Below, in pieces: positions 56,244 through 64,000 of a stretch of DNA of 64,000 nt. The position numbers were made by a program, and so were the translations under genes. Position 1 is the stretch's first letter, and each line of letters starts with the position of its first letter. Source of the DNA: Ruminococcus sp. (GTDB lineage Bacteria > Bacillota > Clostridia > Oscillospirales > Acutalibacteraceae). Where the stretch lies: assembly GCA_017404145.1 (NCBI GenBank), contig JAFRCW010000001.1, forward strand, positions 120,696 to 184,695, given 5' to 3'. The notes under the pieces were generated by a model. It saw nothing but the letters and a program-made list of their open reading frames with translations, had not been told where the DNA came from and did no database searches.

Positions 56244-57059
56244 ATGTTGAAAAGAATTGTTTCCATTCTGCTGGCGGCGGTATTGGTGTTGACTCTCAGT
56301 ATGACCGCGTTTGCGGAAAATTCAGAATCGGATGAGACCTATACCGTCTACTTCTACATCCCCGACGGACGCACGCTCTCCGCTCAATATGAGGACGTCA
56401 CTTCCCCCGCTTTCTTCAAGGATCAGGCGCCGTATGTATATTGGTTTTGTTATGATCGGGAGAGCCATTCCGAGTGGCCGGGAGTGCTGATGCAAAAGAC
56501 CGATGATGATTGTGTGTATCAGGCAGAAGTCCCTGCCGACGCGGGCTTCCTGATTTTCAACGACAATGGCTATGACGCAGAGAATCATCAGTATCGCGCC
56601 GACTCCTTCAGAACGAGGGATATTTATATCCAAAAGGAAGATATGGAAGAATATTATAACCATTATCCCGACGTCCCGATCTCCTATGACAGCGTCGACG
56701 GAATGATCTATGTCGTGACCGATGTATATCTCAGCGAGACCCTTGGAAATTCTTTCTATTTCGGCGACTGGTACTATTACTACGGTGACGGCTGCTACGG
56801 TGTGACCGATATTGCCGCGACAGGTGAACGGAAAGAAGCCTGCTGTCTGAATCCCGCGCATACTCACGATGTGTTTATTCTTGGCGACGCCGACCGTGAT
56901 ACAACCGTATCCGTGATGGATGCGACCTGCATCCAGAAGTATAAGGCGAGTCTGATCGGCGAAGACCGGATCGATCTGAACGCTGCGGATGTCGACACAG
57001 ACGGTGTTGTTACGGTTCTTGACGCGACCAAGATCCAGAAGCAGTTGGCGGGATTATAA
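56244..57059 (+). CDS. Secreted CBM26-like/dockerin protein
   Basis: A 271-residue exported protein. The signal peptide ends MTAFAE. It carries a carbohydrate-binding-like domain (about 30-130) resembling starch-binding family 26 (YTVYFYIPDG, SEWPGVLMQ, FLIFNDNGYD), a short Tyr-rich region, and a C-terminal type I dockerin with two calcium loops (GDADRDTTVSVMDAT, DVDTDGVVTVLDAT). It has no catalytic domain. Proteins of this shape help dock starch-binding modules to cohesin scaffolds, as in amylosome-like systems; that role is inference. AAAAGGAG precedes ATG 56244. Confidence 0.82.
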   Translation: MLKRIVSILLAAVLVLTLSMTAFAENSESDETYTVYFYIPDGRTLSAQYEDVTSPAFFKDQAPYVYWFCYDRESHSEWPGVLMQKTDDDCVYQAEVPADAGFLIFNDNGYDAENHQYRADSFRTRDIYIQKEDMEEYYNHYPDVPISYDSVDGMIYVVTDVYLSETLGNSFYFGDWYYYYGDGCYGVTDIAATGERKEACCLNPAHTHDVFILGDADRDTTVSVMDATCIQKYKASLIGEDRIDLNAADVDTDGVVTVLDATKIQKQLAGL

Positions 57060-57080
57060 AAATAGAATAGGATACAAAAA

Positions 57081-57107
57081 TCCTCCCTGTTTTCACGACA
57101 GGGAGGA
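57081..57107. terminator. Terminator shared by the dockerin gene and lysC
   Basis: TCCTCCCTGT/ACAGGGAGGA stem. The T-tract is on the minus strand, so it works best for lysC. Confidence 0.78.
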
Positions 57108-57123
57108 TAACTGTTTTATCTCG

Positions 57124-58335
57124 TTATTTTTCCACCGGGAAGAACTTCTCGTGGATCGCGAGCACCGCGCGGTCGGCGTCGTCCTTGTTGATGATGACGG
57201 AGACCTTGATCTCGGAGGTAGCGATCATACGGATGTTGATCTGCTTCTCATACAGCGCTTCAAACATCTTGGCGGCAACGCCAGCGTGGCTTTCCATACC
57301 TGCGCCGACGATCGAGACCTTGGCGACGTTATCGTCATAGTCGACCACATCCGCGCCGACGTTATCGGCGAACTTCTCGCAGATCGCTTTCGCCTCCATA
57401 CCCTTGTCGATCGGCACTGTGAAGGCGATATCCTTGGTGTCGCCTCTGCCGACAGACTGGAGGATGACGTCTACGTTGATATTTCTCTGCGCGAGCTTGG
57501 AGAACAGCTTGAATACCATACCGGGCTTATCGGGAACACAGGTGACGGACAGACGCGCGACGTCGGTGTCCTTGGCAACTCCGCTGATTAACATTTTTTC
57601 CATTTTTACCTTCTCCTTTACGATGGTGCCCGGGGTGTTGGTGTAGGAGCTGAGCACCTCGAGTTCTATGTTATACTTCTTTGCCATTTCAACCGAACGG
57701 TTGTTTAAGACCTGCGCGCCGAGGGTAGCAAGCTCCAGCATCTCGTCATAGGAGATCTCCTTGAGCTTTTTGGCGTTTGTGACCTTTCTCGGGTCGGCGG
57801 TATAGACGCCTTCAACATCGGTGAAGATCTGGCAGAGATCTGCGTGCATCGCCGCGGCGATCGCGACTGCCGAGGTATCGGAGCCGCCTCTGCCCAAGGT
57901 GGTGATATCGTCATATCTTGATAAGCCTTGGAAACCGCATACGATGACGATCTTCTTCTGGTCAAGCTCCTTCTTGATCCTGTCGGGGGTGACCCTGCGA
58001 ATCCGCGCAGAGGTATGCGCCGAGGAGGTGAGAAAACCCGCCTGCCAGCCGGTCAGGGAGATCGCGGGGATTCCCAGCTTCTGGATGCACATCGCCAGCA
58101 GCGAGGCGGAGATCTGTTCTCCCGAGGCGAGAAGCATATCCATCTCCCTTCGGGAGGGCTTTTCGTTGATTTCAGCGGCCTTGGCGATCAGGTCGTCAGT
58201 GGTATCCCCCTGTGCGGAGACCACGACGACTACGTCGTTGCCGCCTTTATACACATCGGTAACAATTCTTGCGACATTTCTCAGCCGCTCGGCGTCCTTG
58301 ACGGAGGTGCCGCCGAATTTCTGTACAATCAGCAT
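57124..58335 (-). CDS. lysC: Aspartate kinase
   Basis: A 403-residue kinase for the first step of the aspartate pathway (Lys, Thr, Met synthesis). KFGGTSV at the start, the SGEQISASLLA and TLGRGGSDTSA motifs, and two C-terminal ACT domains (about 265-400) for feedback control. No lysine riboswitch is recognisable upstream. It lies downstream of hom on the same strand with a MITE-like repeat between. AAGG precedes ATG 58335. Confidence 0.96.
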   Translation of the reverse strand: MLIVQKFGGTSVKDAERLRNVARIVTDVYKGGNDVVVVVSAQGDTTDDLIAKAAEINEKPSRREMDMLLASGEQISASLLAMCIQKLGIPAISLTGWQAGFLTSSAHTSARIRRVTPDRIKKELDQKKIVIVCGFQGLSRYDDITTLGRGGSDTSAVAIAAAMHADLCQIFTDVEGVYTADPRKVTNAKKLKEISYDEMLELATLGAQVLNNRSVEMAKKYNIELEVLSSYTNTPGTIVKEKVKMEKMLISGVAKDTDVARLSVTCVPDKPGMVFKLFSKLAQRNINVDVILQSVGRGDTKDIAFTVPIDKGMEAKAICEKFADNVGADVVDYDDNVAKVSIVGAGMESHAGVAAKMFEALYEKQINIRMIATSEIKVSVIINKDDADRAVLAIHEKFFPVEK

Positions 58336-58364
58336 TTTATATACCTTCTTAACTTAGCAAGTAA

Positions 58365-58462
58365 GTCATTCTGAGGGGCTTCAGCCCCGTGAGAATCCCC
58401 TTGTCATTACTACCGTGATCAAAAGGAAGGGGATTGCCACGCCCTGAAGGGCTCGCAATGAC
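58365..58462 (-). repeat. MITE-like repeat, copy B
   Basis: An element of about 98 bases with GTCATT...AATGAC ends, the reverse-complement orientation of the copy at 32927-33050, with a shorter middle. It lies between hom and lysC. Confidence 0.85.
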
Positions 58463-58468
58463 AAATAA

Positions 58469-59713
58469 TTAAAGATCTCCGATTCGAATTAATGACTCTG
58501 CCTTGATTTCATCGGATTCAAATTCTTTGAGCTTCTCGGTGAATTCCTTGACGGTCATCGGTTCGGTGACGAACGCAAGCTCCTTCTTGGGAGCGTTTTC
58601 CTTTTCGAGACGGTGGATCTCACCGAAAACGCTCTCTGCTTTATCATATGCCGCCTGACGGTCGGATGCGCTTGCGCGTACATAGACCGCAGTGACGGAA
58701 TCTTCATGAGGAATGACGGAGGAGTTGTCCGAATCGATCCATGAGAGATATTTTCTCGCCTTTAGATGCTTGACACAGTCGATCACATCCGCGACAACTG
58801 CGGAAGCGGTGGGCAGCTTGCCCGCGCCTCTGCCGTAGAATACGACGTCGCCGACAGCGTCTCCGCGTACCATAATACCGTTGAATACGTCGTCGATCGA
58901 GGAGAGCTGGCTCTCGTTCGGGATGAACATCGGCGCGACGATGATGTCGATCTTATCCTTGTCGACCTTTTTGACGGAGCCGATCAGCTTGATCACGCCG
59001 CCCCATACGGAGGCGTATTCCACATCCTCCAGCGTGATGCCGGTGATGCCCTCGGTGTAGCACGCTTCGGGATAGATATGCTTACCGAAGGTGAGAGAGG
59101 CGAGGATACAGATCTTTCTGCACGCGTCGTGACCTTCGATATCCGCGGCGGGATTTCTCTCCGCATAGCCGAGATCCTGCGCGAGCTTCAAGGCGACGTC
59201 GAGGTCCATATTCTCTTTGATCATCTTGGTGAGGATGAAGTTGGTAGTGCCGTTTAAGATACCCGCGATCTCTGAGACGTTGTTCGCGACCAGACACTGG
59301 TTGATCGGTCTTATGATCGGAATACCGCCGCCGACAGAGGCTTCAAACAGGAAGTTCGCGTTCGTCTCTTTGGCGATCGCGAGCAGCTCGGCGCCGTGCG
59401 CGGCGACCAGCTCCTTATTGGAGGTGACAACGCTCTTGCCGGCTTTGAGGCACGCCTTGACATAGTCATAGGCGGGATGGATGCCGCCCATCGTCTCGAC
59501 GACGATACGGACTTCTACGTCGCCCAAGATATCGTCAAAATTCTTGGTGAATCTCTCGGCAAAGGGGCTGTCGGGAAATTCTCTGAGATCGAGGATATAT
59601 TTTATGTAAAGCTCTTCGCCGACGGCGGAGAACAGCTTCTGCTTATGGGAGTAGATGATATCCGCGACTCCCGAGCCGACTACGCCGTGGCCCATAATGG
59701 CAACTGAAATCAT
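58469..59713 (-). CDS. hom: Homoserine dehydrogenase
   Basis: A 414-residue oxidoreductase converting aspartate semialdehyde to homoserine. NAD site GHGVVGSG, catalytic region ILNGTTNFILTKM and AADIEGHDACRK, and a C-terminal ACT-like regulatory region. With lysC it forms the start of the Thr/Met branch. AAAGGAA precedes ATG 59713. Confidence 0.96.
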   Translation of the reverse strand: MISVAIMGHGVVGSGVADIIYSHKQKLFSAVGEELYIKYILDLREFPDSPFAERFTKNFDDILGDVEVRIVVETMGGIHPAYDYVKACLKAGKSVVTSNKELVAAHGAELLAIAKETNANFLFEASVGGGIPIIRPINQCLVANNVSEIAGILNGTTNFILTKMIKENMDLDVALKLAQDLGYAERNPAADIEGHDACRKICILASLTFGKHIYPEACYTEGITGITLEDVEYASVWGGVIKLIGSVKKVDKDKIDIIVAPMFIPNESQLSSIDDVFNGIMVRGDAVGDVVFYGRGAGKLPTASAVVADVIDCVKHLKARKYLSWIDSDNSSVIPHEDSVTAVYVRASASDRQAAYDKAESVFGEIHRLEKENAPKKELAFVTEPMTVKEFTEKLKEFESDEIKAESLIRIGDL

Positions 59714-59764
59714 AGTAGTGTTTCCTTTCCTGATGTGATCGGACGATTCTTAAAACGGGATAAC

Positions 59765-62098
59765 TTATTCTTCCGGCGAGGTGACCTCTCCTGCGTCGGA
59801 GGATTCCGCGGCGCTTTCTCCGGAGTCGGACGATACCGGTTCGGAATCGGCAGCGGATTCTCCGCTGTCGGAGGATTCCGCCGGAGAACTGCTGGCTGTT
59901 CCTGTCGAGGATGAGGTAGCAGAGCCAGAGCTGGAAGAACTGGATGCTGCCGAGCTTGAGGAATTGCCCAAGCCTCCCGCCATATGATAGCCGGTACAGT
60001 ACGACGGCATATCGCCGACCGTGTAATAACCCGTGCCGGTATCCGAGCATCCGGAGGACGCAAGCAGTCCGGAGCCTTTACAGAAGGTGGCGGGGATGAG
60101 GGTGTCGGGCATTTCAAATTCCTTGAATTCCTTATTCTCTAAATAGTTAGCCATCACCTTCTGCCATGTGATCGCGGCAAGAGAGGTATAAGAGACGATG
60201 TCCGGCGTATCGTAGCCCATCCAGCACGCGAGTGTGCAGTAAGGCGAAGCGCCGACAAACCAGATATCCTTGCCGTCATCGGTGGTACCGGTCTTGCCGG
60301 TGATCTCCCAGCCGGATACCTGCGCGTACTGTGAAGCGGAATGGGTGGAGTTGAGCACGTTATAGCGCAGCTCGCGGTTCATCTCATAGGCTACCTCGGG
60401 AGAGTAGGCTTCTATGGGAGTGTTGTTTCTGTTATCGAGAATGATGGTGTCATTCTGGTCGGTGACATAATAGTATGTGTAAGGCTCGTGGTAGAGACCG
60501 TAGTTGCCGATATACGCCATCGCCGCCGCCATTTCTCTGACAGTGACGCCGCCTTCCATACCGCCCAGCGACAGAGCGCCGGGGTTTAAGGCGTCCGCAT
60601 CGGCGAGGTGCTTGAAGCCTAAGTTGGATACTGCCTGGTTATACGCGTCTCTGGTGCCGACAAGCTGCATCGTCTGAACCGCGCAGGCGTTTGACGACCA
60701 GGAGAGCGCTTCGGGGACGGTCATATACTGGTTATAAGAGCCGTAGGAGTTTTTCGGACCGGAGGAGCCGTCGGCAAAGTACTTTTCGATCGGCTGGTCG
60801 GTAACCAGAGAGGAGTAGTTGTAGATTCCCATTTGCAGGGCAAGGGGATAGGGGATGATACCCTTGATGGAAGAACCGGGCTGCAGCACAGAGTGAGAAG
60901 CGCGGTCCCATTCAAGGTTGCCTTCCTTCTCGTGAGAGGAGCCCGCGGTAGCGATGACTCTGCCGTCATAGTCGATCATCTCCAGACCGATCTCAAGGTC
61001 ATAGTCGTAGCCGTCCTTAGAGTTGATCGCTTCTTCCTCGATCATCTCCTGCGTCTCTTCATCCATCGCGCAGTAGATCTTCAAACCCTCGGTGTAGAGC
61101 TTTTCGGAAGCCGCTCCCTCGGAGATGTCATAGAACTTCGCGAGGTCTCTGGTCAGGTCGTAGAACATCTGGTCAATATACCAGTTCTGTACGTTGACGT
61201 TATCGTCCTCGTCTTCTTCGTCCTCATCGCCTGAGTAACTGACAAAGGTCATTTCGGCGGATTCCGCCATCGCAGTGTCATATTCATCCTTGGTGATATA
61301 GCCCTGCTCATACATCTGATCGAGCACGATCTCGCGGCGGATCTTGTTGTTCTCGGGATAGATCAAAGGATTCCAGCGAGAGGGGTTCTGGGTGATGCCC
61401 GCAATCGCCGCGCACTCGGCGATGGAGCACTCGCCGATCGGCTTGTCAAAATACAGCTCACTCGCCGCCTCAACGCCCTGCGCATTGTTGCCGAAGTTAA
61501 CAACGTTTAAATATGCTTCGATAATGTCGTCCTTGGAGTATTCCTTCTCGACATTCAGCGCGCGGAAAATCTCTCTGAGCTTTCTGGTCAGGGAGACCTC
61601 GTTGTCGTCGGTGATGTTTTTGATCAGCTGTTGGGTCAGGGTAGAGCCGCCGTAGTTATCGGAGCCGGATACCAGCGCCAGCACCGCAGAGCCGGTTCGG
61701 TACCAGTCAACGCCGTGATGCTCATAAAAACGCTTGTCCTCGATCGCGACGATCGCTTTGGGCATCGCCTCGGGCATCTCGGAGAGATCTACCCAGATAC
61801 GGTTTTCCGTGCCGTAGAGGGTCTGGTATTCCTTGAACTCGCCGGTGTTTTGATCCTCGATGTAGATAAAGGAGCTTAAGTTCATCGAACGGGCGTTGAT
61901 ATCGATACCCGTAGGCTCCTGTGAGAGCTTCAGGATATAGATGCCGAGCGATACGGCTACGATCAGTCCCGCGATGACGCCTACCGCCAGCACGGTGAGG
62001 AGAATCTTGCCGATCGCGCCGAAGAACGCTCCCGCGGCGGAAGGGTTCTTTTTGACGTCGATTTTGTCGGTATATTTACTGATGTCGGTTTTTCTCAT
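59765..62098 (-). CDS. Bifunctional penicillin-binding protein 1A
   Basis: A 777-residue class A PBP. An N-terminal membrane helix is followed by a GT51 glycosyltransferase domain (EDKRFYEHHGVDW, GSTLTQQLIKN) and a transpeptidase domain (Ser in PGSSIK, SSNA, KTGTTDDGKD). The last 70 residues are a low-complexity Ser/Glu/Ala tail, likely extracellular. GGAGG precedes ATG 62098. It is divergent from the small BofC-like gene. Confidence 0.95.
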   Translation of the reverse strand: MRKTDISKYTDKIDVKKNPSAAGAFFGAIGKILLTVLAVGVIAGLIVAVSLGIYILKLSQEPTGIDINARSMNLSSFIYIEDQNTGEFKEYQTLYGTENRIWVDLSEMPEAMPKAIVAIEDKRFYEHHGVDWYRTGSAVLALVSGSDNYGGSTLTQQLIKNITDDNEVSLTRKLREIFRALNVEKEYSKDDIIEAYLNVVNFGNNAQGVEAASELYFDKPIGECSIAECAAIAGITQNPSRWNPLIYPENNKIRREIVLDQMYEQGYITKDEYDTAMAESAEMTFVSYSGDEDEEDEDDNVNVQNWYIDQMFYDLTRDLAKFYDISEGAASEKLYTEGLKIYCAMDEETQEMIEEEAINSKDGYDYDLEIGLEMIDYDGRVIATAGSSHEKEGNLEWDRASHSVLQPGSSIKGIIPYPLALQMGIYNYSSLVTDQPIEKYFADGSSGPKNSYGSYNQYMTVPEALSWSSNACAVQTMQLVGTRDAYNQAVSNLGFKHLADADALNPGALSLGGMEGGVTVREMAAAMAYIGNYGLYHEPYTYYYVTDQNDTIILDNRNNTPIEAYSPEVAYEMNRELRYNVLNSTHSASQYAQVSGWEITGKTGTTDDGKDIWFVGASPYCTLACWMGYDTPDIVSYTSLAAITWQKVMANYLENKEFKEFEMPDTLIPATFCKGSGLLASSGCSDTGTGYYTVGDMPSYCTGYHMAGGLGNSSSSAASSSSSSGSATSSSTGTASSSPAESSDSGESAADSEPVSSDSGESAAESSDAGEVTSPEE

Positions 62099-62286
62099 AT
62101 GAAACCTCCGAAACGGTAATATGCAGTCAACAGTATTGTTTTAGATACACACAAAACATTATACCACTTTTCTGAAAAAAAATAAATAAGAATTTCAAAA
62201 ATAACAGAGATTTTTACCAAAAACCACGGGTAAAAAATAGGAATAATCACTAAAAATCTGCGAACAATAAGCCTGAGGTGAAGCAT

Positions 62287-62601
62287 ATGAAAAGACTGCT
62301 GCTGATTACGGGCGTACTGCTGATCACCTATGTGGTGATGATGTCGGCGCTTTCTCCGTCGGCGCGTTCCTATGAAGAGATACCCGCGTCCGCCGCCGTG
62401 ACGCAGATGGACGAAGGGGATGTGTACACCGTGCTGGACGAGAACGGCAGGGTAGCGGTGCTCTTAAACGGTATCGAATATCTGCGTACCGATACGGTGG
62501 TATCCTCGCTCCCCAAGGCGGACCAGACGAAGCTGAAACAGGGGATCACCGTGACAGATAAAGCTGCGCTGAAAAAGCTCCTCGAGGACTATTGCAGCTG
62601 A
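62287..62601 (+). CDS. Small membrane-anchored BofC C-terminal-like protein
   Basis: A 104-residue protein with one N-terminal membrane helix and a C-terminal domain (YTVLDENGRVAVLL ... LPKADQTKLKQGITV ... LLEDYCS) resembling the C-terminal domain of BofC, a sporulation protein that controls pro-SigK processing. Only that domain is present, so it is a short relative and its role is unproven. GAGGTGA precedes ATG 62287. Confidence 0.65.
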   Translation: MKRLLLITGVLLITYVVMMSALSPSARSYEEIPASAAVTQMDEGDVYTVLDENGRVAVLLNGIEYLRTDTVVSSLPKADQTKLKQGITVTDKAALKKLLEDYCS

Positions 62602-62609
62602 CTTTTTGA

Positions 62610-62776
62610 ACGAAGAAGTAAGAACTAAGAAATATGAACAAAGGGCGGATGCTGTCCGCACCTGATTGGTAGGGCGTTGCATAGAAACGTAGGGAACGAT
62701 GCCCACATCGTTTTGACATCAATTGTTCGAGCGAAGCGAGTGACCGCTATTTATCATTCATCATTTATCATTCTTG
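62610..62776. repeat. Heptamer array, E2, E4 variant, E1 and array (copy 21)
   Basis: AAGTAAG/AACTAAG units (62610-62640), E2-like GGCGGATGCTGTCCGCACCTGATT, GTAGGG with AACGATGCCCACATCGTT (E4 variant, about 62691-62713), E1 TTGTTCGAGCGAAGCGAGTGACC, and TTATCAT/TCATCAT units (62748-62776). The two end arrays are not complementary here. Confidence 0.78.
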
Positions 62777-62840
62777 AAACTTGTATCTCTCCCGATCCTG
62801 TGGTATAATCCATTTGATATTGATGATAAGGGTGATGGTG

Positions 62841-63383
62841 ATGAAATATCTGATCGCGTCCGACATCCACGGCTCCGCTTTTTACTGTGAAAAACTGATT
62901 GAGGCATTCCATAGGGAGTCTGCCGATAGGCTGATCCTGCTTGGTGATATCCTCTACCACGGACCGAGAAACGACCTGCCCGAGGGCTATGACCCTAAGG
63001 GCGTGTCCGCTCTGCTCAATACGTATCGGGACAGGATCCTCTGCGTCAGAGGAAACTGCGACGCCGAGGTGGATCAGATGGTGCTTAGCTTTCCGATCAT
63101 GGCGGAATACGCCGTATTAGACGCGGGGGACAGGCTCGTTTACCTGACCCACGGACATCATTTCAACATCAACAGTCTACTGCCTCTGCAAAAGGGCGAT
63201 ATCCTCATCTACGGACATACGCATATCCCGCTGTATGAGGAGAGAGAGGGGATCCTCTGCCTGAACCCCGGCTCCGTCTCGATCCCGAAGAACGGCACGG
63301 CTCACAGCTATATGACATACGAGAACGGCAGGTTTTTGTGGAAAAACCTCGACGGAGATACCTATATGGAGAATGAGGAATGA
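62841..63383 (+). CDS. yfcE: YfcE-type metallophosphodiesterase
   Basis: A 180-residue calcineurin-like phosphoesterase. Metal motifs: DIHG (about 8-11), GD, GNCD, THGHHF and GHTH with PGSVSIPKNG, the YfcE/MJ0936 pattern. It acts on phosphodiesters; the physiological substrate is unknown. AAGGGTG precedes ATG 62841; upstream Met codons fall in non-coding sequence. The final residues (ENEE and stop) are encoded by an AATGAGG array. Confidence 0.9.
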   Translation: MKYLIASDIHGSAFYCEKLIEAFHRESADRLILLGDILYHGPRNDLPEGYDPKGVSALLNTYRDRILCVRGNCDAEVDQMVLSFPIMAEYAVLDAGDRLVYLTHGHHFNINSLLPLQKGDILIYGHTHIPLYEEREGILCLNPGSVSIPKNGTAHSYMTYENGRFLWKNLDGDTYMENEE

Positions 63384-63860
63384 GGAATTGATTGGTTCCC
63401 GGTTTCCGGTTGTTGGTTGTTGGTTCAATAGTAGGGGAGGGTCTTGGCCCTCCCAAAACGTTGATAATTAATGTCATTATCGGCTGCGTACAAACATCAA
63501 TCGTAGGGCAAGGCGACCTCGACTTGCCGAAACGTTGATATTCTATCTATGTTGATTTTAGGAAATACAGGTTACATCCTGCTCCTGTATGAAACGCCTG
63601 ATATTATCTATGCACTGCTGCGACCGGCAAGTCGAGGGCGCCTTGCCCTACTGCTCTAAACGATGCCCTGCGGCGGGACGGTCAAGACCGTCCCCTACAT
63701 TTTTTCAACGTTTCCTTACAGTGATAAACGGGATATATTTGCACAGCTTCGGCAAGTCGAGGGCGCTTTTCCTCTACGGCTCTACGCGACGCTATACAAA
63801 TCAGGTGCGGACAGCGTCCGCCATTCGTTCTTATTTCTTCGTTCTTATTTTTCAGTTCAA
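63366..63860. repeat. Large composite element at the window end (copy 22)
   Basis: No gene in this stretch of about 480 bases. An AATGAGG array (63366-63390), GGTTGTT array (63394-63426), E5 GGGGAGGGTCTTGGCCCTCCC, E6 GCAAGGCGACCTCGACTTGC, the ACAGG...CTCCTGT linker, reversed E6, reversed E5 variant GGGACGGTCAAGACCGTCCC, a degenerate E6, E2-like GCGGACAGCGTCCGC, and a GTTCTTATTTCTT array (to 63860). The order matches the composite at 50430-50795, with one extra E6. Confidence 0.85.
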
Positions 63861-63865
63861 AAAAA

Positions 63866-64000
63866 GGGGCTGTGAAAAAACAGTCCCCCAAAAAACAGAC
63901 AGGCACATAACCGAAAGCATAGACGGTTATGTGCCTGTTGTGGTATAATAAGTTTGTGAACAATAACACCGAAATCAATTATACACCAAAGCAAGGAAGA
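63866..64000 (+). mobile_element. Left end of a putative insertion sequence
   Basis: GGGGCTGTGAAAAAACAGTCCCC (63866-63888) is a near-perfect hairpin at the likely element end. A perfect 15-base inverted repeat follows (63899-63913 with 63924-63938), then an extended -10 box TGGTATAAT (63941-63949) and a GTG start. The layout and reading frame suggest a transposon of the IS1182 type, cut by the window end. Confidence 0.45.
63956..64000 (+). CDS. Putative transposase, N-terminal fragment
   Basis: Fifteen codons from GTG 63956 read MNNNTEINYTPKQGR and stay open to the window end. The EINYTPKQ start is similar to IS1182-family transposases as I remember them. There is no ribosome binding site, and the start lies six bases after the -10 box. 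Too short to be certain. Confidence 0.4.
   Translation, partial: MNNNTEINYTPKQGR

Noticed and set aside
57100..59764. Lysine or threonine riboswitch or T-box before lysC/hom
   Set aside because: Leaders are short or filled by a MITE-like repeat; no conserved riboswitch core or T-box word is visible.

Overview
The window looks like chromosome of a spore-forming, gut-type Clostridia (Ruminococcaceae/Oscillospirales-like) of moderate GC. The basis is a SpoIIID sporulation regulator, two secreted proteins ending in dockerin modules (one with a starch-binding-like domain), a split transketolase, paired GlnRS and GltX, an ECF-type vitamin transporter, Firmicute-type ribosome binding sites and TTGACA/TATAAT promoters. 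The species assignment is inference. The housekeeping genes look vertically inherited. The only island with different base composition is small, about 35.2-36.1 kb beside tRNA-Arg.

Layout. 0-9.5 kb: L,D-transpeptidase, substrate-binding lipoprotein, a stand-alone 5S rRNA, a sirtuin, then a response regulator/histidine kinase/HtrA operon and a DegT aminotransferase. 9.5-18.6 kb: spoIIID, an envelope-sugar pair (CapD-like, GalE), a membrane sulfatase-fold enzyme, and an FHA-FtsW fusion with its penicillin-binding protein. 18.8-25 kb: glnS, gltX and secA on the minus strand. 25-35 kb: TrkA/TrkH potassium uptake, an SDR reductase, ECF S-component plus CoaX, split transketolase, asparaginase plus an EamA permease. 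35-38 kb: tRNA-Arg, the AT-rich island, tRNA-Thr and tRNA-Tyr, a flavin reductase and a DUF3783 protein. 38-44 kb: dockerin protein, GT-C membrane protein, lipoprotein. 44-49 kb: SRP RNA, dnaX, ybaB, recR, smpB, a C39-like lipoprotein and tmRNA. 49-57 kb: ArsC/Spx-like protein, Nudix, a tiny Cys-rich protein, rpsL, rpsG, fusA, tuf, DUF1292, second dockerin protein. 57-64 kb: lysC, hom, PBP1A, a BofC-like protein, a YfcE phosphodiesterase and, at the edge, what looks like the start of an insertion sequence.

The most striking feature is not a gene. About twenty intergenic gaps hold a modular repeat family. Each copy is built from short tandem arrays of 7-base units (AACTAAG, GTGAAGG, AATGATA, GTGCAGA, GGTTGTT, AATTAGG, AAAACTG and others) plus a few recurring internal modules: E1, containing the mirror-symmetric CTCGCTTCGCTC; E2, a hairpin of type GAGGACnnnGTCCTC followed by ACCTGATT; E3, a strong central hairpin such as GCAGGAG...CTCCTGC; and E4-E6, hairpins starting GTAGGG. 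In complete copies the array at one end is the reverse complement of the array at the other end, although the unit sequence differs between copies. Many arrays begin exactly at, or contain, the stop codon of the upstream gene. At least ten junctions carry a foldback whose proximal arm is the native end of the gene or RNA. I do not recognise this as a described family. It is the best candidate here for an unknown system.
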